Source: an uncultured Acetatifactor sp.
Lineage (GTDB): Bacteria > Bacillota > Clostridia > Lachnospirales > Lachnospiraceae
Length of the DNA stretch: 64,000 bases
Assembly (NCBI GenBank): GCA_934436435.1
Contig: CAKSAN010000001.1
Span: forward strand, 276,681 to 340,680
Direction: 5' to 3'
Shown here: in pieces, positions 45,784-54,280 of the stretch
Layout of the letters: the number at the start of each line of letters is the position of its first letter
How positions within the stretch are numbered: the stretch's first letter is position 1
Notes under the pieces: generated by a model
Seen by the model: the letters and a program-made list of their open reading frames with translations, nothing else
The model's database searches: none
What the model was told of the DNA's origin: nothing
Made by a program: the position numbers and the translations under genes

Positions 45784-46584
45784 TTAAGCAATATTGATCA
45801 CCGGAGACACATTGCTTCTGTCTGCCACCAGCATCCGGAAATCCTCCGCCCGGTAAGGGTTCTCTCCCATGGTGATCTCCATGCGGACCGCCTCATAGGC
45901 CAGCTCCGGAAGATTATTCTCCTTGCTGAGATGCCCCAGCACGATAGCCTGTAGCTTATCATGTAAAATGCGGCAGAGCAGTTTCCCGGAATTTTCATTG
46001 GAGAGGTGCCCTCTGTCCCCCAGAATCCTCTGCTTCAGATAATAGGGATAAGGGCCTACCTGCAGCATTTTCACATCATGGTTGGCTTCCAGCAACAAGG
46101 CATCCATTCCCTTCAGGCACTCCACGGTGTAGTCGTTATAGACCCCCAGATCCGTACAGATCCCTACCTTTTTATCCCCGTAGGCAATGCGATACCCTAC
46201 GGGCTGTGCCGCATCATGGGAGATCCTCATGGGATTGACCGTCAGATCCTTGATGGTCAGCTTCACATCCTCCTTCACTTCGCGAAACAGTGCCGGATCG
46301 ATCTTGCCAAGATTTCCCATCTTCTGAATCTCTTCCAACGTTCCCGGTGTGGCATAGATTGGCACCTCGTATTTTCTGGCCATGACTCCCAATCCCGCCA
46401 CATGATCCATATGTTCGTGGGTCACCAGAATTCCGTCCAGATCCCGTCCGGTAAGCCCCAGACTGTTCAGTCCGGCTTCCGCCTTTTTGCCGCTGATTCC
46501 CACGTCCACCAGCAGATGTGTGGCCTCTGATCCCACATAAATACAGTTGCCGCTGCTGCCACTGGCAATACTACATAATCTCAT
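45784..46584 (-). CDS. Metallo-beta-lactamase fold hydrolase of the YycJ/WalJ type
   Basis: A 266-residue metal-dependent hydrolase. The metal motif THEHMDHVAGLGVMARKY (HxHxDH) and the early LCSIASGSSGNCIYVGSEATHLLVDVG match YycJ, a 5'-to-3' exonuclease-like protein linked to DNA repair and to the walRK locus in Bacilli. Here it is not next to walRK but follows an FtsA-like gene by about 70 bp. LEANHDVKML and GHLSNENSG are further family blocks. Confidence 0.92.
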   Translation of the reverse strand: MRLCSIASGSSGNCIYVGSEATHLLVDVGISGKKAEAGLNSLGLTGRDLDGILVTHEHMDHVAGLGVMARKYEVPIYATPGTLEEIQKMGNLGKIDPALFREVKEDVKLTIKDLTVNPMRISHDAAQPVGYRIAYGDKKVGICTDLGVYNDYTVECLKGMDALLLEANHDVKMLQVGPYPYYLKQRILGDRGHLSNENSGKLLCRILHDKLQAIVLGHLSKENNLPELAYEAVRMEITMGENPYRAEDFRMLVADRSNVSPVINIA

Positions 46585-46655
46585 AACTTCTTAATCTCTT
46601 TTCTATCTTACTTCTGTCTTGCTTTACTCTTTGTCATTCTTTTCCGTCTTTGGAA

Positions 46656-48878
46656 TTAGTGCATGTTTTTCCAGTAGATCTCGATCACATCTCCCTCGTT
46701 CAGAGGTTCCATATACTGGGCCGGGCGTCCGTTCAGGGTCGTCACGATGGATCTGCCAGCGGATGCAGAAGTTCCCAGATCAAAATCAATATAATCGAAC
46801 ACATCCACAAACACATAGGAAGCCTTTCCCTGCATGGTAATGGGGGAATGGTTCACGATCACCGTCAGCGGATGCGGTCCCTGAGGTGCCGAGTTTTGAC
46901 CCTGCACCGTCTGTGCCACGGCTTCCTCCTGCTGCCCGGCAGTCCCCTGCGTCGTCACGGAGGCTGTCACGTCTTCTGCCGCCGTCTCTGTCCCCGCTTC
47001 TCCTGCCACAGCCTCTGCCTTCTGCATCACAGATGCCTCTCCATAAGCAGGCTCTTCTCTATAAGCATCCTCTTCTGCGGTCTCCGTATCCGGCAGATCC
47101 GCAAAGGTCTCCTCCCGCAGCGGATTCTGCATATCCCAACTTACCGTGAAATGCTCATAGACTCTGGTGTCCGGCTGTGCCGCCGTATCATTGACCTTAA
47201 TGCTCTCACCGAGAGGCACATCCAAAAATTCTGCAATCTGCTTTACGGTATAAGAATTCTGGATCCGGATATCATCGTTCTGACCGATCCGGTAGAATTC
47301 ATTTTCTCTGCGACCGTTGACCTCCGCCGTCTTTGGTAGGCTGATCTGTTTGCCGTTCACATAGACCTGTAAGGCATCTCCCAGTTCGGGAAGTTTCCCC
47401 AGTTCCAGAACCGCCGGTTCCCCCTCCGTGGAAGGAGTCACCACCACACGGTCTCCGTTATGTACCTGCGTATACATATCCGCCTCGTCTCCATTGACCC
47501 GGATGACTGCTGCCTCCCCTTGTTCGCCCCGCACCATACGTTTTTTCCCGTTGACGGTAAACAGAAGGGCTTCTCCTCTTCTGGGGAACAGCTGATCGTT
47601 GGGAAACTGCATCTGCATGGCGGCATCCGTCACGGATAATTTTCCGTTGTCATAGAGTTTCATCCGCTCTCCGTTAAATTCCACGAAGATAAAATTATTG
47701 CTCTGCACATAATAGCTTAAGCAGATGCCGATGGGGGTCACCATCATGGCATCCTTTCTGGCATTTTCCAGTTCAAACACGATAGTCTGCATGACTTCCT
47801 GACCACGGATCGCCACACGTTCTTTCATGATACCCAGTTTCTCCGCCAACTTCTCCGTATAGCCGGGCACCATACCTCCACCGCCCACGACGAACACGGC
47901 ACTGACCGACTTGTCTCCGTTTAATTCCTTGATGGTATCGGATACCATCTGAGTCATGCGCTCAATCTCCGGATCTAACAATCCCAGCACTTCACCGGCT
48001 GTGATGGTCTGTGGCAGTCCCATAATGTCTTCATACTCGATGATCTCCTGAGTCCTACATTTTCTCTTGATCTGCTCGGCCATCTCGAATTCCACAAGGC
48101 AATGCTGTACCAGAATATCCGTCAGGCTGTCTCCCGCTACGGGGATCATGCCGTAGGCTGTGATGGTTCCCTCTTTGGTAATGGAAATATCGCTGGTGCC
48201 CGCACCTACGTCCACCAGTGCCATATTTAACATACGGAACTTCTCCGGAATCGCTACCTGAATAGCGGCAATAGGCTCCAGTGTCAGATTCGCCACATGC
48301 AGACCCGCCAGTTCCACTGCCTTATACAGACCGTCCACCACATCGTCCGGCAGGAAGGTAGCGATCAGATCCACTGCAATGTTCTTCGCCTTGTGCCCCT
48401 CCAGATTACCGATCTGGTAACCGTTCATGTAATACCGCATGGCCGTATATCCCACACAGTAAAACTTCATATCCGTATCGGTGTTGCTGTTCTGGAATTC
48501 TTCATAAGCTTTTTCCACGCCCATGGTACACAGGGCATAGACATCCTCCTGTGTGATCTCACGGTCACTCTCAAAGCTATGCTCCGCATAAGTGGTGACC
48601 GTCCTGAGGACACGACCTGCGGCCGCGATACAGACCTCCGTAAGCTCTCTGCCCAGATCTTCTTCCAGTTGGTCCTTCACCTGGGAAATGGTCTCTCCCA
48701 CCTTGCCGATGTCATGGATCTGTCCGTCCAGCATGGCTCTGGTCTCATGCTCCTTGGAGCGCTGCGCCAGCACATGGAATTTCCCGCCGTTTAAGTATCC
48801 TACCGTACCAACGATGCTTCTCGTACCGATATCCAGTCCGAATACCAGCTGTCCCTGTTTTTCTTTTACTCCCTCCAT
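46656..48878 (-). CDS. FtsA-like actin-fold protein with a long C-terminal extension
   Basis: The first ~390 of 740 residues form an FtsA/PilM-type actin fold: LVFGLDIGTRSIVGTVGY, MALVDVGAGTSDISITKEG and VFVVGGGGMVPG. The rest is unusual: two beta-rich modules (about 400-600), an acidic Ala/Glu/Thr/Gln-rich linker (about 600-670) and a final beta-grasp-like module containing VFDYIDFDLG and EGDVIEIYWK. True FtsA is about 420 residues and lies beside ftsZ; this gene does not. It overlaps coaE by 13 bp. A role in the cell envelope or in shape is inferred only. Confidence 0.85.
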   Translation of the reverse strand: MEGVKEKQGQLVFGLDIGTRSIVGTVGYLNGGKFHVLAQRSKEHETRAMLDGQIHDIGKVGETISQVKDQLEEDLGRELTEVCIAAAGRVLRTVTTYAEHSFESDREITQEDVYALCTMGVEKAYEEFQNSNTDTDMKFYCVGYTAMRYYMNGYQIGNLEGHKAKNIAVDLIATFLPDDVVDGLYKAVELAGLHVANLTLEPIAAIQVAIPEKFRMLNMALVDVGAGTSDISITKEGTITAYGMIPVAGDSLTDILVQHCLVEFEMAEQIKRKCRTQEIIEYEDIMGLPQTITAGEVLGLLDPEIERMTQMVSDTIKELNGDKSVSAVFVVGGGGMVPGYTEKLAEKLGIMKERVAIRGQEVMQTIVFELENARKDAMMVTPIGICLSYYVQSNNFIFVEFNGERMKLYDNGKLSVTDAAMQMQFPNDQLFPRRGEALLFTVNGKKRMVRGEQGEAAVIRVNGDEADMYTQVHNGDRVVVTPSTEGEPAVLELGKLPELGDALQVYVNGKQISLPKTAEVNGRRENEFYRIGQNDDIRIQNSYTVKQIAEFLDVPLGESIKVNDTAAQPDTRVYEHFTVSWDMQNPLREETFADLPDTETAEEDAYREEPAYGEASVMQKAEAVAGEAGTETAAEDVTASVTTQGTAGQQEEAVAQTVQGQNSAPQGPHPLTVIVNHSPITMQGKASYVFVDVFDYIDFDLGTSASAGRSIVTTLNGRPAQYMEPLNEGDVIEIYWKNMH

Positions 48879-49471
48879 GAATATGCCTCCAGTTTCTGTC
48901 TGATCTGTCTGTAACTCTCCTCCAGACTGTCGCTGTTATCAATGACAAAATCGCAATGCTTCCTGAATTCTTCTTCCGAAAGCTGTGATGTTATAATCTG
49001 CTCTGTCTTCTCCGGCGTATAGCCGCGGCTCTCCGAAAGCCTCCTTCTGCGGACATCCTCTCTGGCATAGATATACCACATTTCATCCACAATATTATCG
49101 TACCCGCTCTCAATCAAAAGCGCCGCTTCCACGAAAAACAGTTCCACGTCGCCCCGCTTCTTTGCCTCCTCCAGCCGGTCTGCCAGATATTTTTTCACCG
49201 CTGGATGAATGATGGCATTGACCTGCTGTAGCAGTGCGGGATCTGCAAAGATCTTTGCCGCCATGGCCGGCTTGTCGATCCGCCCGTCTGCTGCGAGGAT
49301 TCCATCTCCCATCAGCGCCACCAGCGCATGGTAGCCTTCGGTTCCCGGCTCCTTGACTTTATGTCCGATCTCATCCGCCAGATAGATCTCACATTTGTAA
49401 TGTTGTCCGATGTATTTTAAAATCTCTGTTTTCCCGGCGCCCACGCCGCCGGTGATTCCTATAAACCGCAT
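48866..49471 (-). CDS. coaE: Dephospho-CoA kinase
   Basis: Last step of coenzyme A synthesis. The 201-residue P-loop kinase begins FIGITGGVGAGKTEILKYI. It has a LADEIGHKVKEPGTEGYHAL block, HPAVKKYLADR, and the lid ESRGYTPEKTEQIITSQLSEEEFRKHCDFVIDNS. It begins 1 bp after the polA stop and overlaps the next gene, so polA-coaE-FtsA-like form one unit. polA-coaE adjacency is common in Firmicutes. Confidence 0.95.
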   Translation of the reverse strand: MRFIGITGGVGAGKTEILKYIGQHYKCEIYLADEIGHKVKEPGTEGYHALVALMGDGILAADGRIDKPAMAAKIFADPALLQQVNAIIHPAVKKYLADRLEEAKKRGDVELFFVEAALLIESGYDNIVDEMWYIYAREDVRRRRLSESRGYTPEKTEQIITSQLSEEEFRKHCDFVIDNSDSLEESYRQIRQKLEAYSWRE

Positions 49472-52189
49472 TTATTTCGCCTCATACCAGTTATTGCCCG
49501 TGTGCAGGTCGATCTCCAGCGTCACCGCCAGTTCTGCCGCAGACTTCATATTTTCCGTAAGGATCCGGCGTACTTTCTCTTCCTCTTCCAGTGCCGTCTC
49601 GATCAGAAGTTCATCATGCACCTGCAACAGAAGTCTTGACTTTAATCCCTCTTCTTTCAGGGCTTTCCATACTTTGATCATGGCGATCTTGATAATATCC
49701 GCCGCCGTTCCCTGAATGGGGGCATTCATGGCCACGCGCTCACCGAAGGACCGCTGCATGAAATTGGAGGAAGACAGCTCCGGGATCGGACGTCTTCTGC
49801 CGAACATAGTCTCCGTATAGCCCTTTTCCTTTGCATCCGTCACCAGCTTGTCGATGAATTCCTTCACCTTCGGATAGGTGGCAAAATACTGTTCAATGTA
49901 CTGTGCCGCTTCCTTTTTGCTGATGCTTAAGTCCTGGCTCAGTCCAAAAGAACTGATGCCATAGACGATACCGAAATTGACCGCCTTTGCGTTCCGGCGC
50001 TGCAGATCTGTAACCTCTTCGAAAGGGGTGTGGAATACTTTGGATGCCGTGATCCGGTGAATATCTTCTTCCTGTCTGTAGGCATCGATCAGCTGCTCGT
50101 CTCCGGACATATGGGCCAGCACACGCAGTTCGATCTGGGAGTAGTCCGCATCCATGAATTCATAGCCGTCCTTCGGAACAAATACCTTGCGGATCTGCCG
50201 TCCCAGTTCCATACGCATGGGAATGTTCTGCAAATTCGGCTCCGTGGAGCTGATGCGCCCCGTTGCGGTGATGGTCTGGTTGAAATTCGTATGGATCCTG
50301 CCGTCCTCTTCGATAAAGGCTGCCAGTCCGTCCGCATAGGTTGATTTTAATTTCGTCAGGCCCCTGTATTCCAGAATATCCCGGACGATGGGGTAATCCG
50401 CTGACAGCTTTTCCAGTACATCCGCCGCGGTGGAATAGCCGGTCTTGGTCTTCTTGCCTCCGGGGATCTGCATAGTCTCGAATAGTACCTCTCCCAGCTG
50501 CTTGGGAGAATTGATGTTGAATTCCGTTCCGGCCTGCTTATGAATGGACTGTTCCAGTTCCTCGATCCGGGCCACCAGAGCATCTCCGTAGGCTTTCAGT
50601 TCCTCCCGTTTTACGGCCACGCCCTCTTTCTGCATGTCGTACAGTACCAGAGAAAGCGGCATCTCCATCTCCTCCATGAGACGCTTCATGCCTGCTGCCT
50701 CCAGCTTGTCCTCCAGAACCTTTTTGCCCTTGCGGGAGACATAGGCTCCGTAGCAGGCATATTCCATGGCTTTCTCTGCATCCTCCGAAAGCAGTGTCCG
50801 GAAATCTCTCTTGCCGAAGACTTCCGCTCTTCCCGGAATCAGAATTCCAAGATGCTCCGAAGCAATGGCTTCCAGGTCATAATCATTTTTCAAAGGATTC
50901 AGCAGATACGCCGCGATCAGTACATCAAAATACTGCTTTGTACTGCTGCGGTCCAGATAATCATACTGGCGCTTCACATCAAAGGTAGCGATCTGTGTGT
51001 CCGTGCCTGTGGAAAGTTCCTGCAACGCCTCCGTGATCTCCGCGGTATCATCCACCGGCTCCACAGCTTCCGCAAACAGGCTTAGCTGTCCTTCCGGTTC
51101 CTTTTCATGGGTCAGGGCGTAAAATACGGTCTCCTCATCGGATACCGACACCGCCACTCCCAGCAGTTCTTCCTTCTTCGTATTCGCCGTCACGGGCTCC
51201 GTGATCAGCCACAGACCGATCTGAGACTGTTTCTGCGCTTTTTTCAGATATCGTATAAATTCTTTTTTCTCTTCGATCTGTCGGAAGCTCTCCGCGATCT
51301 TACTGTCATTGGCGGCGGCATCCTTCTCAAATCTTCCCAACAAATTTTTGAATTCCAGACGCTTGCACAGGGTGTAGGCTTCCGGTGTATAGAAACCTTC
51401 CGCCTTTGCCTGCTCGTAATCTAACTGCAATTCACAGTCGGTCTTGATGGTCGCCAGCGTCTTGCTCAGATCCGCCAGATCCTTGTGTTCGATCAAAGAT
51501 TCTCGGATACTTTTTTTCGAGATCTCTTCCACGTGGGCATAAATATTGTCTAAGGAGCCGTACTCCACCATCAGTGCCTGTGCGGTTTTCTCTCCCACCT
51601 TCGGCACACCGGGAATATTGTCGGCGGTATCTCCCATCAGTGCCTTCAGTTCGATGAACTGTAGCGGTGTCACCTGATAGGCCGCCTGCACATCTGCGGC
51701 ATAATAATCCTCGATCTCCGTCCTGCCCTGCTTCGTCTTCGGAATGCGGATCTTAATATGATCCGTGGCGATCTGCAACAGGTCTCTGTCTCCGGAGACC
51801 AGTGACACTTCCATTCCGGCCTGCTCCGCTTTCTTCGCCAGCGTCCCCAGAATGTCGTCCGCCTCCAGTCCCGCCTGCTCCATGATGGTAATGTGCATGG
51901 CTTTCAGGACTTCCTTCATGACAGGCACCTGCTCCCGCAGTTCCTCCGGCATGGGCTTTCTCGTCCCCTTATAGGCTTCGTACATTTTGTGGCGGAAAGT
52001 CGGTGCATGAACGTCAAAAGCCACCGCCAGATACTCCGGCTTTTCCTCCTCCAGAATTTTGAACATGATATTTAAAAAACCATAAATAGCATTCGTATGC
52101 AATCCTTCGGCATTGCTTAAATCCGGCACTCCATAAAAGGCCCGGTTCAATATGCTGTGTCCGTCGATCAATACCAGTTTCTGACTCAT
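49472..52189 (-). CDS. polA: DNA polymerase I
   Basis: Repair and Okazaki-fragment polymerase. The 905-residue protein has an N-terminal 5'-3' nuclease domain (LVLIDGHSILNRAFYG... SGDRDLLQI... GDTADNIPGVPKVGEKTA). The middle 3'-5' exonuclease-like domain begins IATFDVKRQYDYL and lacks the DxE catalytic pair, so proofreading is probably absent. The C-terminal polymerase domain has DADYSQIELRVLAHMSGD, RRNAKAVNFGIVYGISSFGL and QVHDELLIE. It is followed directly by coaE. Confidence 0.97.
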   Translation of the reverse strand: MSQKLVLIDGHSILNRAFYGVPDLSNAEGLHTNAIYGFLNIMFKILEEEKPEYLAVAFDVHAPTFRHKMYEAYKGTRKPMPEELREQVPVMKEVLKAMHITIMEQAGLEADDILGTLAKKAEQAGMEVSLVSGDRDLLQIATDHIKIRIPKTKQGRTEIEDYYAADVQAAYQVTPLQFIELKALMGDTADNIPGVPKVGEKTAQALMVEYGSLDNIYAHVEEISKKSIRESLIEHKDLADLSKTLATIKTDCELQLDYEQAKAEGFYTPEAYTLCKRLEFKNLLGRFEKDAAANDSKIAESFRQIEEKKEFIRYLKKAQKQSQIGLWLITEPVTANTKKEELLGVAVSVSDEETVFYALTHEKEPEGQLSLFAEAVEPVDDTAEITEALQELSTGTDTQIATFDVKRQYDYLDRSSTKQYFDVLIAAYLLNPLKNDYDLEAIASEHLGILIPGRAEVFGKRDFRTLLSEDAEKAMEYACYGAYVSRKGKKVLEDKLEAAGMKRLMEEMEMPLSLVLYDMQKEGVAVKREELKAYGDALVARIEELEQSIHKQAGTEFNINSPKQLGEVLFETMQIPGGKKTKTGYSTAADVLEKLSADYPIVRDILEYRGLTKLKSTYADGLAAFIEEDGRIHTNFNQTITATGRISSTEPNLQNIPMRMELGRQIRKVFVPKDGYEFMDADYSQIELRVLAHMSGDEQLIDAYRQEEDIHRITASKVFHTPFEEVTDLQRRNAKAVNFGIVYGISSFGLSQDLSISKKEAAQYIEQYFATYPKVKEFIDKLVTDAKEKGYTETMFGRRRPIPELSSSNFMQRSFGERVAMNAPIQGTAADIIKIAMIKVWKALKEEGLKSRLLLQVHDELLIETALEEEEKVRRILTENMKSAAELAVTLEIDLHTGNNWYEAK

Positions 52190-52223
52190 AATCCCTCTAT
52201 CCTATCCTGTTTTGTCTGTTTTA

Positions 52224-52544
52224 TTACGAAATGATCCAGCCTAAAAATCCCATCAAAAAGATCACTACCAGCACTTCCAGTGCGGCTCCTGTTTTCATAA
52301 AAGCCATATGAAATCTCACCTTGCGCTTTGCCTCCGCAAGCCGTACTTCCAGTTCCTTCTGTAAGTCAAAGGCATCGCCGTCCTCCAGGCGCTGCATGCC
52401 TTCCGTCACCAGAAACTGAATCACCAGTTCCTCCTTACAGCCCGGGCATTCCTTCATATGCTCCCCGAATTCCTCCAGGGTCTGAAAATCCAGTTTTCCC
52501 GCAATGAAATCAGGAATATTTTTTTCAAATTCTTTGCAATTCAT
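52224..52544 (-). CDS. Small membrane protein with zinc-finger (anti-sigma-like) domain
   Basis: A 106-residue protein from the ATG at 52544 (GGTGG/GGAAG before it). The N-terminal half is a zf-HC2-type domain with MNCKEF..HMKECPGCKEEL (a C-x-H-x-x-x-C-x-x-C arrangement). The C-terminal ~20 residues form one membrane helix (EVLVVIFLMGFLGWIIS). It resembles ZAS anti-sigma factors, but no sigma gene is adjacent. It lies 34 bp upstream of polA. Confidence 0.8.
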   Translation of the reverse strand: MNCKEFEKNIPDFIAGKLDFQTLEEFGEHMKECPGCKEELVIQFLVTEGMQRLEDGDAFDLQKELEVRLAEAKRKVRFHMAFMKTGAALEVLVVIFLMGFLGWIIS

Positions 52545-52666
52545 GCTTCCACCATATCCCAAAACAGTTCTACAGGTTGCGTTCCCGTATACTCATACAT
52601 TTCTACTATACAACATCTTGTGGAAAAAGACTAGAAAAATAGTATATAGATTCCGGAAAAAAAGTC

Positions 52667-52695
52667 TTGTCAACTTTTTTAATCTATGATAAGAT
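52667..52695 (+). promoter_or_regulatory. Promoter of the tRNA-Leu gene
   Basis: TTGTCA (52667-52672), a 17-bp spacer and TAAGAT (52690-52695), ending 24 bp before the mature tRNA. Confidence 0.8.
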
Positions 52696-52719
52696 AATTT
52701 CTGTTGTGAGTGTTTGAAT

Positions 52720-52802
52720 GCCGGCGTGTCGGAATGGCAGACGAGGCAGACTCAAAATCTGTTGGTGGCAACACCGTATGGGTTCAAGTCCCATTGCCGG
52801 CA
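52720..52802 (+). tRNA. tRNA-Leu (CAA anticodon)
   Basis: An 83-nt type II tRNA with a long variable arm. The acceptor arms GCCGGCG and TGCCGGC pair with a G-T at the last pair, and the discriminator is A. The anticodon stem CAGA/TCTG encloses the loop CTCAAAA, giving CAA, which reads UUG. The T arm contains GGTTCAAGTCC. The 3' CCA is not encoded and must be added by an enzyme. It is a single-gene unit with its own promoter and terminator. Confidence 0.93.
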
Positions 52803-52805
52803 GTC

Positions 52806-52842
52806 AGCGCAGAACCGATTTGGTTCTGCGCTTTCTTTTTTT
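52806..52842 (+). terminator. Terminator of tRNA-Leu
   Basis: AGCGCAGAACC and GGTTCTGCGCT form a perfect 11-bp stem with a GATTT loop, followed by TTCTTTTTTT. It starts 4 bp past the tRNA. The AT-rich stretch from here to about 52960 has no gene. Confidence 0.95.
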
Positions 52843-53016
52843 CATATTATTATAATTTTTTATTATATTTTTGTCTAAAAAACTCATTTCCTGCTTTTTC
52901 TATTTTTTTGCCAATCATCTCCTATGGATTAATTGTTACAAAATTGTTACAATTCATTTGTGCTTAGCTAACACAGGTAACCGAACACCAGGCAACAGGA
53001 AAAGGAGGAAGAAAGT

Positions 53017-53088
53017 ATGTGTTTCAAATTCATTAACTGTTCTCAGTGGTTGAATGCATTCTGCGGCTACTTTAATTTTGGCTGCTAA
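53017..53088 (+). CDS. 23-residue Cys-rich hydrophobic peptide (unrecognised)
   Basis: AAAGGAGGAAGAAAGT stands before an ATG that opens a 23-codon frame ending in TAA. This is a near-perfect ribosome binding site at ideal spacing. The peptide starts MCFKFINCSQW, has Cys at positions 2, 8, 16 and 23 (the last residue) and is rich in Phe, Tyr and Trp. A strong terminator follows 38 bp later and no other plus-strand gene lies downstream, so the peptide is the only product of its transcript. Upstream is a dyad TGTG-C-TTAGCTAA-CACA (about 52959-52976) and two ATTGTTACAA boxes. It resembles no family I know; it could be a signal, a toxin or a modified-peptide precursor. Confidence 0.6.
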   Translation: MCFKFINCSQWLNAFCGYFNFGC

Positions 53089-53126
53089 TATCGTTTTCGA
53101 CGAATAGATCGTCCCGTGAACGCACG

Positions 53127-53162
53127 AAAAGGCTCTCCCGCTTGGGATGAGCCTTTTCTTAT
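53127..53162. terminator. Terminator between the small peptide gene and the S66 peptidase gene
   Basis: AAAAGGCTC and GAGCCTTTT form a 9-bp stem extended inside by TCCC/GGGA pairs, with T-rich and A-rich flanks. It can stop both the plus-strand peptide transcript and the minus-strand peptidase transcript. Confidence 0.88.
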
Positions 53163-53192
53163 TTCTGTGCTTTTTATGAAAATCCATACCTT

Positions 53193-54236
53193 TTACCAAT
53201 AATCATAGCGGATGGTAATATCGTTGCCCTGCACCCGCACGTCTGCATAGCTTCCGGTGACAATGGGCATCATGGGTGCCAGATGTCCCAGATCCACATC
53301 CATGATCACAGGGACATTCTTCTCTCCCGCCACGGCCAGGACCGCCTGATACTGATCCAGTCCCATCATCTCCTGCCCAAAGCACAAGGGCCTTCCGATC
53401 AGAAATCCCCTGACATACTGGAACCACCCGGCTTCCTCCATCTGCCACATAGCTCTGCGGATAGCAAAGACATTCAGATCACAGGATTCCAGAAACCAGA
53501 TAATACCGTCTTCTTTATATTTTTCCAGGAAGTCCTGCGTTTTGTCAAACCGGGTTCCCAGCAGATTCACCAGACAGTCCATGCAGCCGCCCAATAATCT
53601 GCCACAAAAGCGGATCTCCTGTCCTTCTCCCGCTGCCTGTCTGCCAAGATACTTTTTCAGCGCTCTGGGTTCCGTGGTGTTATACGGCAGCAACGGCTGT
53701 TCTTCATTTTTCAGGGATTCTTTTTCCCATTTGTCATACCCATGTACTTCTGTGGTCTCTCCGGTCAGTATCCCGAAGGCATCCTTCAGAGAATCATGCC
53801 AGGGCTCCATGCCGAAAGCGGCCGCACAGGGTCCGTAGACGGAGGCGGTATCACAGATCGTTGCCAGCAGATAGGTCATATTGGTATTGTCGGAATAGCC
53901 CAGATACCACTTGGGATCCGCTGCCCGCAGACGTTCAAAATCCACATGGCTCATGGTCTCACACATCAGCTCTCCGCCGCCACAGGAGATCAGGCAGTCA
54001 TTCTCCAGGCTGCAATAATAATCCGTCAGCTCCTGTCCGCATTTTTCGGGGGTATTGCTGATGCCGATGCCTTCCCCGGCGTAACAGTTGGGGCCTAACT
54101 GTAACTGATAGCCCATTTCCCGGAATTTCTTCTGGGCATTGCCAAAGGCACTGTAATAAGGTTCTATCTGACAGCCAAAAGAAGGGGCCACGAATCCGAT
54201 GGTCCCTCCCCGCTGTATATTTTTCGGATATTTCAT
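53193..54236 (-). CDS. S66-family LD-carboxypeptidase / MccF-like peptidase
   Basis: Serine peptidase of 347 residues related to muramoyltetrapeptide carboxypeptidase LdcA and to microcin C immunity protein MccF. The N-terminus GTIGFVAPSFG, the nucleophile region WYLGYSDNTNMTYLL, the Glu in WFLESCDLN and the His in DLGHLAPMMPIVTG match the Ser-Glu-His triad. GGAGG precedes the ATG. It has no signal peptide, so it acts in the cytoplasm, either on recycled wall peptides or on toxic peptide-nucleotides. It lies just upstream of the lysA-ddh pair's 3' end. Confidence 0.9.
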   Translation of the reverse strand: MKYPKNIQRGGTIGFVAPSFGCQIEPYYSAFGNAQKKFREMGYQLQLGPNCYAGEGIGISNTPEKCGQELTDYYCSLENDCLISCGGGELMCETMSHVDFERLRAADPKWYLGYSDNTNMTYLLATICDTASVYGPCAAAFGMEPWHDSLKDAFGILTGETTEVHGYDKWEKESLKNEEQPLLPYNTTEPRALKKYLGRQAAGEGQEIRFCGRLLGGCMDCLVNLLGTRFDKTQDFLEKYKEDGIIWFLESCDLNVFAIRRAMWQMEEAGWFQYVRGFLIGRPLCFGQEMMGLDQYQAVLAVAGEKNVPVIMDVDLGHLAPMMPIVTGSYADVRVQGNDITIRYDYW

Positions 54237-54280
54237 TGCTCGTATCCTCCTATATACTATACCTAAACGATTTCTTCGTG

